Assembly: GCA_031213475.1 (NCBI GenBank)
Contig: JARUPZ010000016.1
Coordinates: 3,529,140-3,593,139, forward strand
From: Nereocystis luetkeana
Taxonomy: Eukaryota; Sar; Phaeophyceae; Laminariales; Laminariaceae
Direction of reading: 5' to 3'
Length of the DNA: 64,000 nucleotides
Part shown: in pieces, positions 1-12,800 of the stretch
Position numbering within the stretch: position 1 is the stretch's first letter
Layout: every line of letters starts with the position of its first letter
Notes under the pieces: model-generated
The model's database searches: none
Told to the model about the DNA's origin: nothing
What the model saw: only the letters and a program-made list of their open reading frames with translations
Made by a program: the position numbers and the translations under genes

Positions 1-1491
1 CGGAGGCCTTCATGCGGAAATGACATACAGATGAGAAGGGGGCATCGGCAGAACGGCATAGAATAGCTGCAACAACGACCACAGCCGTTGACGCCAACGC
101 GAGTGTGCAGAATGGCAGGGAAGAGGGGGGGGGCGAAAGGGGGACGAGGGGGAATGGCGGGGGGGGGGAGGGGAGGCGGTCTGCCCAACAGACTGAAGCC
201 TGGTTAAGGCCATCATCGTCATGATGCACTCCTTTCTTTGGGACCCAAGTAACTAGCATGGTGCCATCTGGGCAACTTTGCGTGTCTGTATGCTCCAGTG
301 CCTGCCTTTCGTATTTTATTTCCCCCCCGCCCGTGATTATCGCGTTTTTGTCCCTTTTTTTTCGTTTTTCTTTCATTCCCGTTTGTACCTCTTTGTGTCT
401 TTGTTAGTATGGTCCGTTTTGCCTTTTTTTTGCGTTTTGCTAACTGCGTCTGTTTTCGTTTTGTTTTGTTTTTTTTGCTTAGCTTCATCTTCGTTTTTAG
501 GTTTTTGTCTGCTAGTAATAGTCTCCTTTTTGCTTCCCTGGTGTCCGCAGTGGTGGAGTGCGTATGCTTATTTTTTGTTTTTTGCCTCTGTTTTTACTTG
601 AGGTATTTCTTCCACTCCAGAGTTATTGGAGCCTGTCCTGCGACCACGGACTGCATTGAATTGTGAGTTAATGTGAGAACAACAACTACAACAACAACAA
701 CAGCCAGTACATATTATACTGGCTAGAGCTACCAGGACCCAGCGCTGTATACCTATAGTATTAATAGTAGGTAACATCGAAGAGACACGGCGGTGAGAGG
801 ACTCGAGGCAGTACGAGGCAGGCAGTACAGCCTCGCGAGGGGCCCTGTTCACGGCAATCGCGGCGTTGATTCCGATGATTCGCGTGGATTACTGCACTTG
901 TTATACTCAGCACCGTACCTCGTGCGCTGTCAGTACCATTTGGATACCATTGGGTGTCATGACCTCTCTTATGACTGTACGACTTGGTACGCAGACCAGC
1001 AGAGAGGAGACGCCTGTTGATACAGCCGGCAGTGCAAAAATGTGAAGATGTAAACATATACCAAGATCGCTTCGTATCCCTCTGGTGTGCACACCGCACC
1101 TTCTTCCCTGCAGCCGGGGCGCGCTTCTTGCCTTTACCGGACTGCTTGCTCTCGTTTTTCACCATCTTTTTTGTAAGACGCAAGTTTTACCGAAGGTCTG
1201 GGTTGTGGTGCTGCAGGCTGCAGGCTGTTTTGTGCGGGCGCGCCATGATAATTTGAAATGTGAATCTTCCCCGGTATTGAAAGGCTTCATACTCAATACA
1301 AACACCTTGAAAATGCAGGTCCCAGATCCCCCTCTGGGGGACAAATTGGCGACACTGCACACTCCGCTCTGCTGCTGTGTGCCCCTGAGACTCTCTGTCC
1401 TTGCCATCACGCACACCTACAGGAAATTAGCATATACCTGGTGCTGAGTTCCACTCTTACGGAACCTGCAGCGAGACGAGCCAAGAACGCG
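1..1491. other. No supported gene upstream of the DinB-like gene
   Basis: Only short overlapping open frames are seen, with T-rich low-complexity sequence around 340-600. A possible splice acceptor (pyrimidine-rich, ending CCTACAG at about 1421) lies in frame upstream of the DinB-like gene, so a 5' exon could hide here. I could not identify one. Confidence 0.5.
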
Positions 1492-2334
1492 ATGCATTTT
1501 GCACCGACCTTTGTTACTACGGTTGCCTCGCTCAGCGCCGGATCTCGCCTGGCGCTCGGTCTTCGCGTTCCCGGAGTCACAAGAACGACCACCACAGCGA
1601 GAGTTGTTCGCGGCATGGGCTGCGCAGCAAGAAGAGCAAGCAGCAGCACCGCTAGCACTGACGGCTCCATCGACGGGAGCGGTGGAAGCGGTGAGGCGTG
1701 CGTCGTGTCCGCCGCTCTCGCTTTCCTCGAGGGTGAGAAGAAGATTGTGGAGTGCCTCAGCCCTGCCGACTTCGCCGCTGTCGATGCGTCTATCGGGGCC
1801 TCGGTCGGTGCCCACATGAGGCATTCGTTAGACCATTTCTCCAAGTGCCTCTCAGTCAGCACCCCGACAGGGACAGATCCTTCCCCTGCCGGCGCTGACG
1901 GGAAGATCCGGTACGACCATCGCGTTAGAGGAGGCAGCGTCGAAACGGACCCAGCGGAGGCGGCTAAAGTTATCGCCTCCCTCCTTGCACAGGTGCAAGC
2001 GTTGCCTCGCGGCGAAGCTGGTTCTCTCGCGCTCCGCCGGACCCCGGTAGCGCCGACCTTTATGCTCGGGGCGGGTGGTGGTGGTGGTGGAGGAGGTGAG
2101 GGGGATGAAGAGCACACGTTCGAGAGCAATCTGGAGCGGGAGCTGTTTTTTTGCTGCCACCATGGCACTCACCACGATGCGATGATTCAGCTGATATTGG
2201 GGAACATGGGACAGAAAGGGTCCGCCGTCCTGTCGGAGGCGGGGAAGGGGTTTGGGGTGGCACCAAGCACTGTGGACTTTAGGCAGAAGCAGGAGAAGGA
2301 GGGGGAGGGTCCGCAGGGGAGCGGCACGGGCTGA
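1492..2334 (+). CDS. DinB-like putative metal-binding protein, organelle-targeted
   Basis: Single uninterrupted frame of 280 codons from the first ATG. The open frame continues upstream but the earlier start would be GTG. The first ~50 residues are rich in R, S, T and A and poor in acidic residues, like a mitochondrial (or plastid) transit peptide. The body resembles bacterial DinB-superfamily proteins: GAHMRHSLDHF near residue 115 gives the first histidines, the DYDxR-like segment appears as RYDHRVRGG, ERELFFCCHHGTHHDAMI gives the second histidine cluster, and GFGVAPSTVDF is the C-terminal signature. In the family these histidines form a metal site in a four-helix bundle; substrates are mostly unknown. 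A Gly run (about residues 200-207) and a low-complexity tail after the signature are additions. The gene has no intron although its neighbour has dozens, which could mean transfer from bacteria or retroposition. Family confident, biochemical role unknown. Confidence 0.8.
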   Translation: MHFAPTFVTTVASLSAGSRLALGLRVPGVTRTTTTARVVRGMGCAARRASSSTASTDGSIDGSGGSGEACVVSAALAFLEGEKKIVECLSPADFAAVDASIGASVGAHMRHSLDHFSKCLSVSTPTGTDPSPAGADGKIRYDHRVRGGSVETDPAEAAKVIASLLAQVQALPRGEAGSLALRRTPVAPTFMLGAGGGGGGGGEGDEEHTFESNLERELFFCCHHGTHHDAMIQLILGNMGQKGSAVLSEAGKGFGVAPSTVDFRQKQEKEGEGPQGSGTG

Positions 2335-4847
2335 CGCAGCACCGCCGCGGTATGCCTGGCGCTCCGTGTACCGTAGGTTGCCGCTTGTTGGGGCAGCTTT
2401 TCTCGAGCATGTTTGTATATACAGCAGCGGTGTCGCGTACCAGGTATTGTAGTGGTAAAAGTACAGGTATGTTATAAATAGTGCGGCGGTGCTGGATGTG
2501 TTTGTTTTTTTATTGAGTGAAAAGATGAGTCGGAGATTGAGAAGAATCGTAATTTGTGAAGCACCAGGAGGTGTGAAAATGTTATTAAACTCCCGTGTTG
2601 ACTGCTGCTGTTGACTCCTGTTGGCTACGTACGAACTCGTAGTTATTTCCCGTTGTTTCTTGAAGAGGCGCAGAGGCTTTAGCGTACGTTAATGATGTTG
2701 GTGGTGTATGACACCAGGTACAGCGGTAGGAGCATTGCTTACGTCGACGGACTGCTTTAGATACTGCAAGACCAAGCAGCTATTTACGTGTATACCAGTA
2801 TGTCGCTGTGATCTGTGACCTGTCTGTGTCTGTGTCTGTGATGTGATCTGTCGGTGCAGTAGTCCTGATCTGGTCCTGACAACGACTCAGGACAGAAATT
2901 TCTGGCAAGCGTTCGATTTTCCCCGGATCTTTTTTTTCCAACTCACTAATAGTGTCAGGAGGCTCTTCGTGCTCCACCAATCGGACCAATTCAAAACATG
3001 GATCGAAAGCAGCGCAGCCGCGTTTCTCACCCGTTGCTGGCCTGTTTTGGGTCTGGTTTGGGGCCAGGGTTAGCTAGTCAGGGTTGGGGCTTGGGTTAGG
3101 TCTACCAAAATCCGTCGCAGGGGGTGTGTTTTCTTACGGTACGCCCGTGACTTGATTCCACCATCGGAAATGCTTCCTAGCCCTACCAACCATGAGCAAC
3201 TAACAACCCGAAAATAAAGCTTGTGTGTCGGTCTCCCGGACGTACCCCCCCCCCCCCCCCGCCCCTAACCCGTTCAACCACCGCTCGTTGACGGGCTCTT
3301 GGTTGTTGGCCTACCACCGCTCGTCAGCTCGTTGACGGAAAATGTGAATGATGTCGTGCTGTCGTTGTTAACAGCCGTTAGTAGGTGTGTATCGCCATTT
3401 TTGTCACTGCACACTTGGAGCAAAAACGCCGAAGTAGGTGCTATACGGCCCTTACATCCGGCATTAGGTGTCGTCAACTACTGTTTTACCGGTATATCAG
3501 GTGTAAAATGCGAGGCCCATTCGTAGAGCTTTTAGATAGGTAGCCACGAGCAGCGGTAGTACTCCTCCCTGACACGGCAGTGCTTTTCGCTCTCCTTGAA
3601 ACGACGACAAACCGGGGGGGGGGGGTATTGCCAAGCGCTACGAAAGGTAGAGAGAGCTGGCTGGGCAACGCGCCACCGGCTCGAACCGAGTGTTGTTTTC
3701 ATGCCAGGTACCCTGGTGCCTTGAGAGTGCTTGCTGTCGAGTTTGACGTATGAGTTTGACGTATCGCACCTTTTTCTGGTCTGTCGTCGTGTGGCACTTT
3801 TGGAGATGTTGACAGGTGTCTTGTGGTTGTTGTTGCCTTCTTTTAGGAGGGGATAGAGGAGGAGAGAGGTTCAGCAGCACATGCCGGCCTGCCTCGGCTC
3901 GCACTGGTCTCTCCACCACATCCAAGGATAACACTCTCGCTGCCGGGCCAGTGAGCAATGCGCTCATCTCCCAGTCCTTGCTTTCGTTAAGGCTTTTGTA
4001 TTTTGTATAAAGTCGGTGAATGGTCGCCGGGACGAGCGAGCAGGGCCAATGAGCGACGTGCCCATTTATCAGTCTTTCCTTTTCTGCAGGCTTTGTATCT
4101 TGTAGAAAGTCAATGATGGTCGTTGGGACCAGCGAGCAGACGGTGTACCCCGCTTCCCCCCCCCCCTCCCCCAAGTTTTTTTTTCTTAGTTTCTCTTCTT
4201 GCTGATTTTTTTGGAAGAAGTCGCGGGATTTTTGTGGGGGCCAGCTTACTTTTCGTTCGTACTCGTAGTGTTGTTGCTGCTGCGTGCATAATTTTCCCGG
4301 CGTAGGACGATTGATGGGTCGCTGGTTACGTTTTCGAGCGCTGCCGAGCACCCGAGACGATCGAGGAAGTCACCCACGCCGGGGATAAGTGACTTGAGCC
4401 AGGGGGGTCCCAGTAGAGTACTGCTGCTATATTGTAGCATGCTCCACTTCTTCGAGGTTTGCCTCGGTTTTCCATGAGGGACGTTCACGTTGTGGGTACG
4501 AGTATAGATTGTAGGGCAAGGTGTTCTGTGTGTGAAATGCGCTGCTACGCGCAAGTACCACTAAAATTGACGGCCATTAACAACTGGAATAATACCAATT
4601 GTCCCACTATCAGTGCGCTTCGTCGGGGCGTAACGCAGTCTTCGCGTGTAGTTTCCTCCGCGCCGAACACGTCCTGTTCGCCGTTCTGGGATGTAGCTCC
4701 GTTTTCCCCCAGCACGTGCACCGTACTGTGGCTGATGTACGCCAGTTACTGCCTACGATATGGACAAGAATACTTATTGATGCAGCGCCAAGAAAATGCA
4801 CTGTTTTTTGTCTGTACATAATACTGCTGTGACGTATAATCCAGTGG

Positions 4848-5060
4848 GTGCGTGTGTTCTTCACATTGCACCGTTCTTCCTACCCGTCTACATCCAACGC
4901 AACCAGTGTCCGTGCCGATTCTTCGATCCTGTGGAGAGATACAAGCTCTGTGACCTCACATATATAAACTTAAATTGTCACCAGGTATGCAGTAAGCAGA
5001 GTAGACAATGGAATGCCATGTTATCGTACTGGATACGACAGGAACGACATCACACATTCT
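4848..5060 (+). repeat. Dispersed repeat, copy 1 (second copy at 47203-47425)
   Basis: Starts with a GTGCGTGTGTTCTTCACATT-like segment and runs through ACCAGTGTCCGTGCCGATTC to TACGACAGGAACGACAT, followed by an A-rich tail. The same order of blocks recurs at 47203-47425 with roughly 75-80% identity judged by eye. The A-rich 3' side suggests a retroposed (SINE-like) element, but no pol III boxes were confirmed. Confidence 0.7.
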
Positions 5061-6349
5061 AGAAAAGAGAGAAAAATCGAAGGAAACGAACAAAACTAAT
5101 CCAAGGAAAAATAAAGAAGAGCCGTATTCCCCCCCGTAGACGTGGCAGACACTCCAGGTCAAGCAACCCCAGGAAAGATGTTCGTCTTCTCTACCCCAGG
5201 TAGCGATGCATAAAAGTTGGAGCTTGCCACGGCACTCGCCAACAGCGCACCCAACATACAGACTTGGTGCTCACCGCCCCAGGAGAGCCATTACCTTCAG
5301 CTGAGCGGAAGCCGAGTGTGACGAGGTTTGGGGTATAGGCGAGAAGGGAAGAGATCGAAGGAAGTGTGATGGTTGAGTTGTTTTGCGCGGGAGCCGGGTA
5401 GATTTTTTTTTCGAGTCCTGCCACATGAACTGGACCCATGATCGCTTGGGAGACGAGCTTTCAGTCAGACTGTGGGCGCTCAACGCATTTGGTGCCCCAG
5501 AAGGTGGGAATTGGCGGAGGCCGGCAGTATGTGTTGCAGCTATCGAAACTACTTGGGTCCGTACGGGGTTCAATCGCTCGATGTCGTTCGACGCAACGAG
5601 CTAAAACATTGGACAGTCGTGCTTGAGAGGACTTTTGTATTGCGGGAAAGATAACAAGACATGCTTCAAGGCGACAAAATAATACCAGGCACACATGGGT
5701 TTGGCGACCTCCGCCAACCGGTGAATTCCCACTACGACGATGCTCCGTTTGACACAGGTATTTGAATGGGAAACATCACCGTGTGACACGCAGTGATTTC
5801 GAAGAAACATGTAGAAAAAAAAAAACACCACCACGCGCCACAACACCGATGATGCAGTGGAATGCACGCGGTGGACTCGCTTTTGGTTATTGCATGCGGT
5901 CGAGGTTCTTGGTGCGAACTGCTACACCTTTGCTGCGGTGTGTGCACGTTTGCAGCTCCTCGTTTTCGTTTGAAAAGTCTTGCTTGTTTGCTACCAGGTA
6001 TCGCTGGGTCGGAGGGCTGCCCGCCCTTTCGTACAAGTTACGTTCAGTAGATTGAGGAGGATCCAGAAACGTAGCACAGACGCCGTAGCAAGCTTGGCTG
6101 TCACTGGACCACGAGCGTTAAAATCACAAACAACCAATAATATACGTGTAACGATGTCTAGCTGTGTTTTACACACGGGAAGCTAATATACGTACCACCG
6201 ATCACTTCTACGTATGAATACTACCCGGCAACGTAGCCATGGGGCCGATCAAGCACGCTGCAAACAATTGAAGTTCCACGTAGTGACCAGTCCGCCTTTT
6301 ACATGACTCCGTGACGTGCACAACAAACGCTCGAGTACTACCGTAAACT

Positions 6350-6460
6350 ATTGCGGGGGACCATAGTTAATAGGACCTATGGTATACATAAAAACCTATA
6401 TGTTTGAACATTTTTACTAACAATATTTGGTCCTATTATTAACTATGGTCCCCCGTAATC
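6350..6460. mobile_element. TA-flanked palindromic MITE, copy 1
   Basis: Left end TATTGCGGGGGACCATAG and right end CTATGGTCCCCCGTAAT are inverted copies, with TTAATAGGACC and GGTCCTATTA further in. The AT-rich centre is shared with the copies at 23045, 35252, 37012, 37584, 38913, 49754, 52182 and 52769. It lies about 260 bp beyond the SZT2-like stop codon. Confidence 0.85.
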
Positions 6461-6719
6461 GTGTAAAACAACAGCACAAAAGTACAGGAACCGGAAACAG
6501 AAACGTAACGTGCGCATGCGGCCCCGCATGCGCGCAATCGTCTACCCACGCCACTTGGAAAAAAACAACACGAACGACCACAGAAACAACCGCGCGCATC
6601 CATGATGCCGTCCACAACCAACGACGTCGCAACCACAAAGAGGCGTCACATCGACCATGCCCTACTTAACGCACAGGGAAACCCGTAGAAAAAAAAGCGC
6701 ACTCGTTTTTGGCATGGGC

Positions 6720-6875
6720 TTAGTCTTGTTGGTGCGGGTCCGTGGTGCGCAGAATGTCGTCCGCGCACCACGTGAGCATATCGTTCACGAGGGCGGAGAA
6801 GACGGTCCTCTCTCCTTCAGTGAGCTTAGGCGCGGCCTGTCTCTGCACGACGTCGACGTCCACCATGTTCGACTC
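6720..6875 (-). CDS. SZT2: SZT2-like exon w37, last coding exon with stop
   Basis: Acceptor after a pyrimidine-rich tract ending GCTGCAG, then 51 codons in phase 0 to a TAA stop. The peptide starts [11 protein letters not shown], contains [19 protein letters not shown] and ends PHQQD. The acidic, helix-like end resembles the C-terminal helix of the family (E-R-x-x-x-x-L-x-x-x-ML-W pattern). Phase agrees with exon w36, across a 2.4 kb intron. Confidence 0.75.
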   Translation of the reverse strand, partial: ESNMVDVDVVQRQAAPKLTEGERTVFSALVNDMLTWCADDILRTTDPHQQD

Positions 6876-9800
6876 CTGCAGCAAACGGAATGCGGGAAGA
6901 GTTGCGCGGGGGCTTATTGTCAACCCCTTTGGGGATTCAAAAGGGGAAAATGACATATATATATATATATACAAGGCGCTTCGCTCCGCGGGCGGCCTAC
7001 GCCGCCCGCTACGCTCGCTCAGGAAGGAAAAAAGTACATCAAATTATGCGAAGCGAACAGAGGTCCACGATTGAGTTTAGTTTTTTCAAGGATCGTAATT
7101 GCAAACCGGCGACTTGATAATGCCAAGAGTCCTGCCGCCATGCTTCAGGAATAAACAGCTCCGACGTCAGCTTGGATGCCACATATACGCTTCGCGTCGC
7201 GGATGTCGTACGTACGTACATACCCCAGGTAGGGCACTACTGTCTGTACTTATTTTCTTCTTTCGATATGCTCTATGTCTGTACTGTGTGTACGAAGAAA
7301 GCGCAAGCACAGCACGGCACAGCAGCAAAAACAATCAAAATTAAACCGAAAACTCGGAAAGGAAAAAAATCCCCGTCCCCTCTCGTGTAATATTTTTCTG
7401 CCTGATTGGAACACCTTACACCCGCAGCCCGGTCGAAAAGAAGAAAAGAAAAAATCGCACAGAAGAGCTTCTCTCTCAGCCTCGTACGCCGCCCGTCCCT
7501 CTCGCGACCACCTCGCTACCGATTCGGTCCGGGTAAAGCTTTTATCACTCTCTGCCACAATCAGCCCCGTCGCCCGCCTCGCGTGAAGCCCGGTGCTCAC
7601 CGTGGCCGTCGTTCGCCAGCTCGATAACGTTGGTGTTCAAACTGCACACCTCCCTCTTTCAACTTTAGCGTTGTCGCAAAAATAAGCACCGCTTGAATAT
7701 TATCTTGCCCTCCCGAACGACCTTCATAACTCGTACATACTCTACCAACAACCATATCTCGAAGCCAGACAAAGCCCGTTCATGCATCTGTCGTGTCTCG
7801 AGGCACACGCGACGCCTAGGCACGAAAGCGGCGACCGCGCTCCTTGCAACCCCGCCTCTACCCGCCAGCACCCGCTAACACCCGCGACGGTGCCGGGTCC
7901 TCCCGCGATGCCGTCTCGGAGTACACGCACGCACACGAAACGAAAGAAGAAAACAGGAAGAAAGGACCGAGAAAACAAGGAACTGCTGGAAAGGTCCGGC
8001 AAGTAATGAAATGAGGCGGTTTGGAAGTGGGAGCTCTGAGAGGCCAGGGATGCACCAACCGAGCACGCTCAGGGGTTGTGATCTAAGCATGTAGTTCTAT
8101 ATTTTAGTATTAGAGCATCAGCCACAGCAAGAAACCCGGGCTGCCGGGGTATAGGGGGGGGGCAGGGTCCAAAATACACTTAGATGATATGCGTAACACG
8201 CGCAGCATGATGTCACTCGCACTACTGCTGGGCGCTGACACTAGTACGGGGAAATACAGTAATCAAGAAGCATAGTAAAAATACTGAAATACATACCGGT
8301 AGGTTTGCGTCCAAATAACGGGTCCTGATCACTATTGAAATGGTCCCCCGTGTTAGACGGCTTGACAAGGTCGCATCGCCATGGTTCCGTCCGAATTTCC
8401 TGAGTGCCAACATACTTCATTTTTTATTAGCCAAAACCGGGACTGAACAGCGTTCCTCGAAAGGGGTAGGAGCAGCCAGCATTGCTGCGGCACAAACGGG
8501 GCCAGATTTAGACACAGAGAGGTTTCCCCCGCGTTTTCCCTGCCGTTGGCATCCTCAAAAAGACCCCTCCACAAAATCAATTCAGACGGGTTTGGTCCGT
8601 TCTACGTACTACCAGTACGTAATGGCATACAACAAGGTGTGTGCGGTCCCGTGTCCCGTGGGACGCAAGGGAGTCGCGGCCAGCTTGCCACCACGCGTTT
8701 TAGAAGGGCCATGCCGGGCGATTGTTTGGCTCTTAAGAACGGTTTGTATTATGACTGGGGGGGGGGGGGGGGGGGGTACTCATTTGCTGCTTGTCTTAGA
8801 TTATTGACCATTGACTATGCATCCCTTTCCAGACCGGGGGGGCGGCGGGAGTTTCGCAAACACACGACACGTAATCTAAATGTGCAAGTGTGGTGGGCTT
8901 AAGCTTTATTTTTACCAATCCGCCCGAGGATGTAAAAAAACCAACAAAAAATGCCTTTCAAAGGGATACCAGGTACCAGGTATGTCTGAGCAAAACCCTG
9001 CACGCGCTCAGTCGATAGCTTCCGTCGACCCATTGCCCCTCGGTTCTCCATTCGAGCTAGCCCCACTATTGATAAATGCAAGAGAGGATCTGGCGTTGCC
9101 ATACAAATAAATGTTTCAGACGCAGGTGGAGCAAGCGAGAGCGATCAAGTCGGCAAGACCATTCCCTGATCTCCCGCGATGAGCAGCGCCGAAAAAGGAC
9201 TCTCACCTACACGTCCTTCGACCGACATTTACTGCGACTACATCAGGTCATGGTCGACCACTCACCTTGTCCAATGTTACATAAAAAAACAACGAAGGGG
9301 CCTCCGACGACGCCGGTGGTGCACAAGCAGCACCGCCAACTGTCCCTACCCACGGCCCCTCGCCACCCCAATCCTCCTTGATGAACGTTGTCAAACCCCC
9401 GTCCCCATCTTGAGCGGCTGCCGCACCATCCCTGAACCCAGGTGCATCACACCTCGGTAGAGCCAGCAGCACGCGGCGTGTCGCACCACTATCACAATCG
9501 GCACGGGCGGCACTGGTGTCGCACGGCCCCTCAACGCCGATCCTGGTCGTCGCCGCCGCAGCTGGTGACTCGGCCCCGCCCGTGGGCGCGCTGGAGCTGG
9601 AGCTTACTTGCGCAGCGTCGTCACCGTCTCCGAAGACAAGAGTAAGGATGTACGGGGAGTCCACGAGGTGCTGGAACCAACCTGACCAGTCCACGCGGTG
9701 CTTGCGGTCGAGAAATTCACTCAGGCCAGGATCGGCGACGCCTAGAGAAGTTACAGTGGAAAACTCCAAAAGATGCCGGAGGTCTGACTCGCAGATGGGC

Positions 9801-12800
9801 GAAGGACTGTCGTCAAGCCCATAGCGCGCATTTCTGACACCCCCGCGGAAACCAAACCAGGGGTGAGGCGAAGCCGGAGAGGGCGCTCGGGGGAGGCAAT
9901 CAGGGGCCCTGCTAGCCCCAGCAGCCGCCAGTGTGCATGGCGTTCTTGGTGTCTGGATGGAGGCACTCTTTCTTCTGGAAAGAGCCACCATCGCGTTCTT
10001 GAATAGACACCACACCCTGTCTTTCCTCCTGTGCGCCACAGCCAAGCGAAGCAGGCGCTCGACCAGTATCTTCGTTTGCTCAGCGACTTCCTTTGCTCCA
10101 GGACCACTCCGCGGCCTTCCGTCCAACTCGTACACCGGCCGATCGCCTGCCTCGTGCAAAGGGACGCCCGTCCGCAGTGCCGCAGAGCGGCGAACGTTGA
10201 CGTCCGCGCTCACACTGCCCCCTGTTGAGCCACACGACGTGGAGCGGGTGCCAGCAATCACGAAGAGCAAAACGTCGAGAGTTTTGCTTCTTGTACCGCC
10301 TTCCGTGTTGCTGCTTGAACTTTCGCTTTCGTCGGATTCGTGTTCCGGTATCTTGTCGACTCCATCCTGTGTTGTCAAAACAAACGTGCACACCGGAGTT
10401 TCCTTAGCCGTACTGTCGGCAGCATCCTCCTCGGCACCGACGCTGTTCAGGAAACCGCCACCGCCGACAGCTGTACGACCGCAGCTTGTGTGCCCCACCG
10501 CCGCCTGCGGTTCGAACTCCACTAGCTGCTTCGCCGTGATCGTCCCAGACATCATCGGCTTGCGTGACGTGGCCACCGGCTGTCGCGTAAGCCCGTACAG
10601 CTCCGCGTGGCGCCAAAGGTACCGCAGGAACAGAGTCGTATCCGAATCACCCTCTTCGAAGCCATAGCTGGCGTTTTCCCCACCTCCTATCGTTGCTGGG
10701 CTCCGAGTCGCCGACGAGTGGGATCCTTGGTGGCTGTGGTGGCGGGGGGTTGTCGCTGGAAACGCCGCTTGCGGATGCCTCGACGGAACAGGCACTCGAA
10801 TGGCTTGGGCATCAGCTACCATCGTTGCGTTGATCCCAGCCACGGGCGGTGCACCAGGCAGCGGCGCACGCGGTTCGACCGGGGGTCCTTTATCGGCGTC
10901 CAAAGCGATCGAGACGATCTCCCGCGTTACGGTGGGGGCATCGTCGCACGCCTGCGCGCCGCTGCAAGTTTCAGCGGCTTCCTCCGCTTTACGCCACAGG
11001 ATAGCGTACGCGTTCTGAGCGAAAAGGGTGCTGAGTTCCTCTTCCGCCCGTCCACGATCCTCCCGGTGGGACGGTAACAAGGCATTCTCGACCTGTTTGT
11101 ATCGTGATGGTGTTCGCAGAGCGAACATGAGTAAGAATAATGTAAATGAGGACGTCAAGGGATGGAGTAAGACGTAGGTTAGGACTACTATGTCTCCCAC
11201 CAGAGCACAAGAGATCATGGTGTACCGATCGATCGACACGCACAGTTGTTTAGTCGCGTCTTGCCGTGTACCGTAAAACAGCCTGCTGGTAACCAACCCC
11301 ACTGTCCGAAAAACACACACGGCATTCTCCACCAGGACGCGCACGCGCGCACGCTGCAGGCCTTCAATTGATATATCCGACTCACCTGGCCCAGACCGAA
11401 GTCTTCCACCGAATTGCGGAAGTGCAGGCCGTCGATCACGCGGTGTAGCTCTCGCGGGAGCTCACTAGGCAAGCAATCCCCCCGCAATGGCGCCGCATTG
11501 GGGTTAAGATTCCAGGCAAAGCTCGAAAGCGTGGGTAGATTAGCCCACCACGACGGCGACCCGCCGCCAGCGCTGGTACCAACCGGACCGTCGCCCTTCC
11601 AACCATCACTAGGCTCCACAACATCGACAGTCCATAACTTCACCGAGGCTAACATGGTATCGGCGACCAGGGAGGGGTAGTCTTGATGCCGTTGCACACC
11701 GGCCGCTCCAGGCGCCTCCGAGGACAACAGACGTTGAGTGCGCTCAGCAGCGGCGGCAGCAGCGCCCGCTGCAGCCTCATCGTGCACGATCGAAACACTC
11801 ACGTCCACGAGGACAACGATATTGGTCAATTCAAGCGCCAGTCGCAGAATGCCGCGTGCTAAAAGCTCTCCCGCATTGCCACAGCGATTCCCCGTGCTGG
11901 TGTCGTTGCCACCACCACCATCGCCGCCACCGCCGGGTGCACCCGGGCTTGTTCCCCAGCCCGCCCCGCCAAAGTTCTTGCTCGGGTCGGGCGTCGCCAC
12001 CTCCGTCTCTGCGTCCGCAGATGTGAGGCGCGCCTTCTGGTCGCTGCCAATGCCCCCCCCCCCCGTTCCATTCCCACAACCAACAGGAGTGAACCCAAGT
12101 GAATCTACCAGAAACGCGGAATAAGCCTCGACGAATTGCCGCGCGAGGGCCGCCGCGCGCGCCGCCGCCCGTTCCACCTCGGTCTCCACCACGCCCGAAG
12201 CTGCGTCGTTCCGAGAGTCTTCGGCCGTTTGCATGCCCGTTGGAGTTGACGCGGTCGGAGCGTCTATCAGCACTTGATCCACAGCGGACGACTTCCTACG
12301 CGCTGCTGACGCCGTCCCGATATCGGAAACCCTGGTCCAATCTCCTGCGAACACAGCGAGAGACGCGCTTCGAGTTTGGCGAGGCTCTCTGCCCATCTCA
12401 CTGCTGTCTACCTCTCCTTCCCGAGCACTGCCTCTGCTCCTCCTGGCGTGAAGTGGTGGGGGCGGCGGCGGTGTTTCTCCAGGGGCCAACAGACGGGAAA
12501 TTGGCGCGCCCATTCTATCCGACCTCTCTTCGGGGTCAAGGGTGCTGTCGAAACTATGGTTGCCCGCCCCAGAACTGGTTGCACTTCGGCTGCGTACATA
12601 ATCGGCATTGTCGAAATCCGCGGATTGCGTTTGGTGCTTGTCTTTCGACGTAAAAGCCCCGCTGCCAAAGCTCCCCAGGCTGTCCCCACCGCCGCTTAAA
12701 CCAGCAATGCCGCTGGTACCAAACGCAAGGGCAGGCGGGTTGTGGCTTCTCGACATCCATTCCTTAGGGCTTGCCGTGACGTCCGTCATACCAACACTCC

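Larger units (their letters stand above)
2335..6719. other. Intergenic region between two convergent genes
   Basis: No gene supported. It contains a dispersed repeat (about 4848-5060), a poly-C run (about 3246-3261), a TA-flanked MITE (6350-6460), telomere-like GGGTTAG fragments (about 3060-3105) and several ACCAGGTA octamers. The short open frames have no family signature and overlap on both strands. Confidence 0.6.
6876..9265 (-). other. Last SZT2-like intron (2.4 kb)
   Basis: Bounded by GTGAGT on the w36 side and GCTGCAG on the w37 side. It holds a short (AT)n run near 6955-6972, a degenerate MITE end at about 8265-8356, and a poly-G-headed repeat at about 8757-8850. The open frames inside show no family signature, but a small missed exon cannot be excluded. 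Confidence 0.6.

Noticed and set aside
278..666. Plus-strand hydrophobic open frames (Phe/Leu-rich)
   Set aside because: They come from T-rich low-complexity sequence, overlap one another in two frames and lack any motif.
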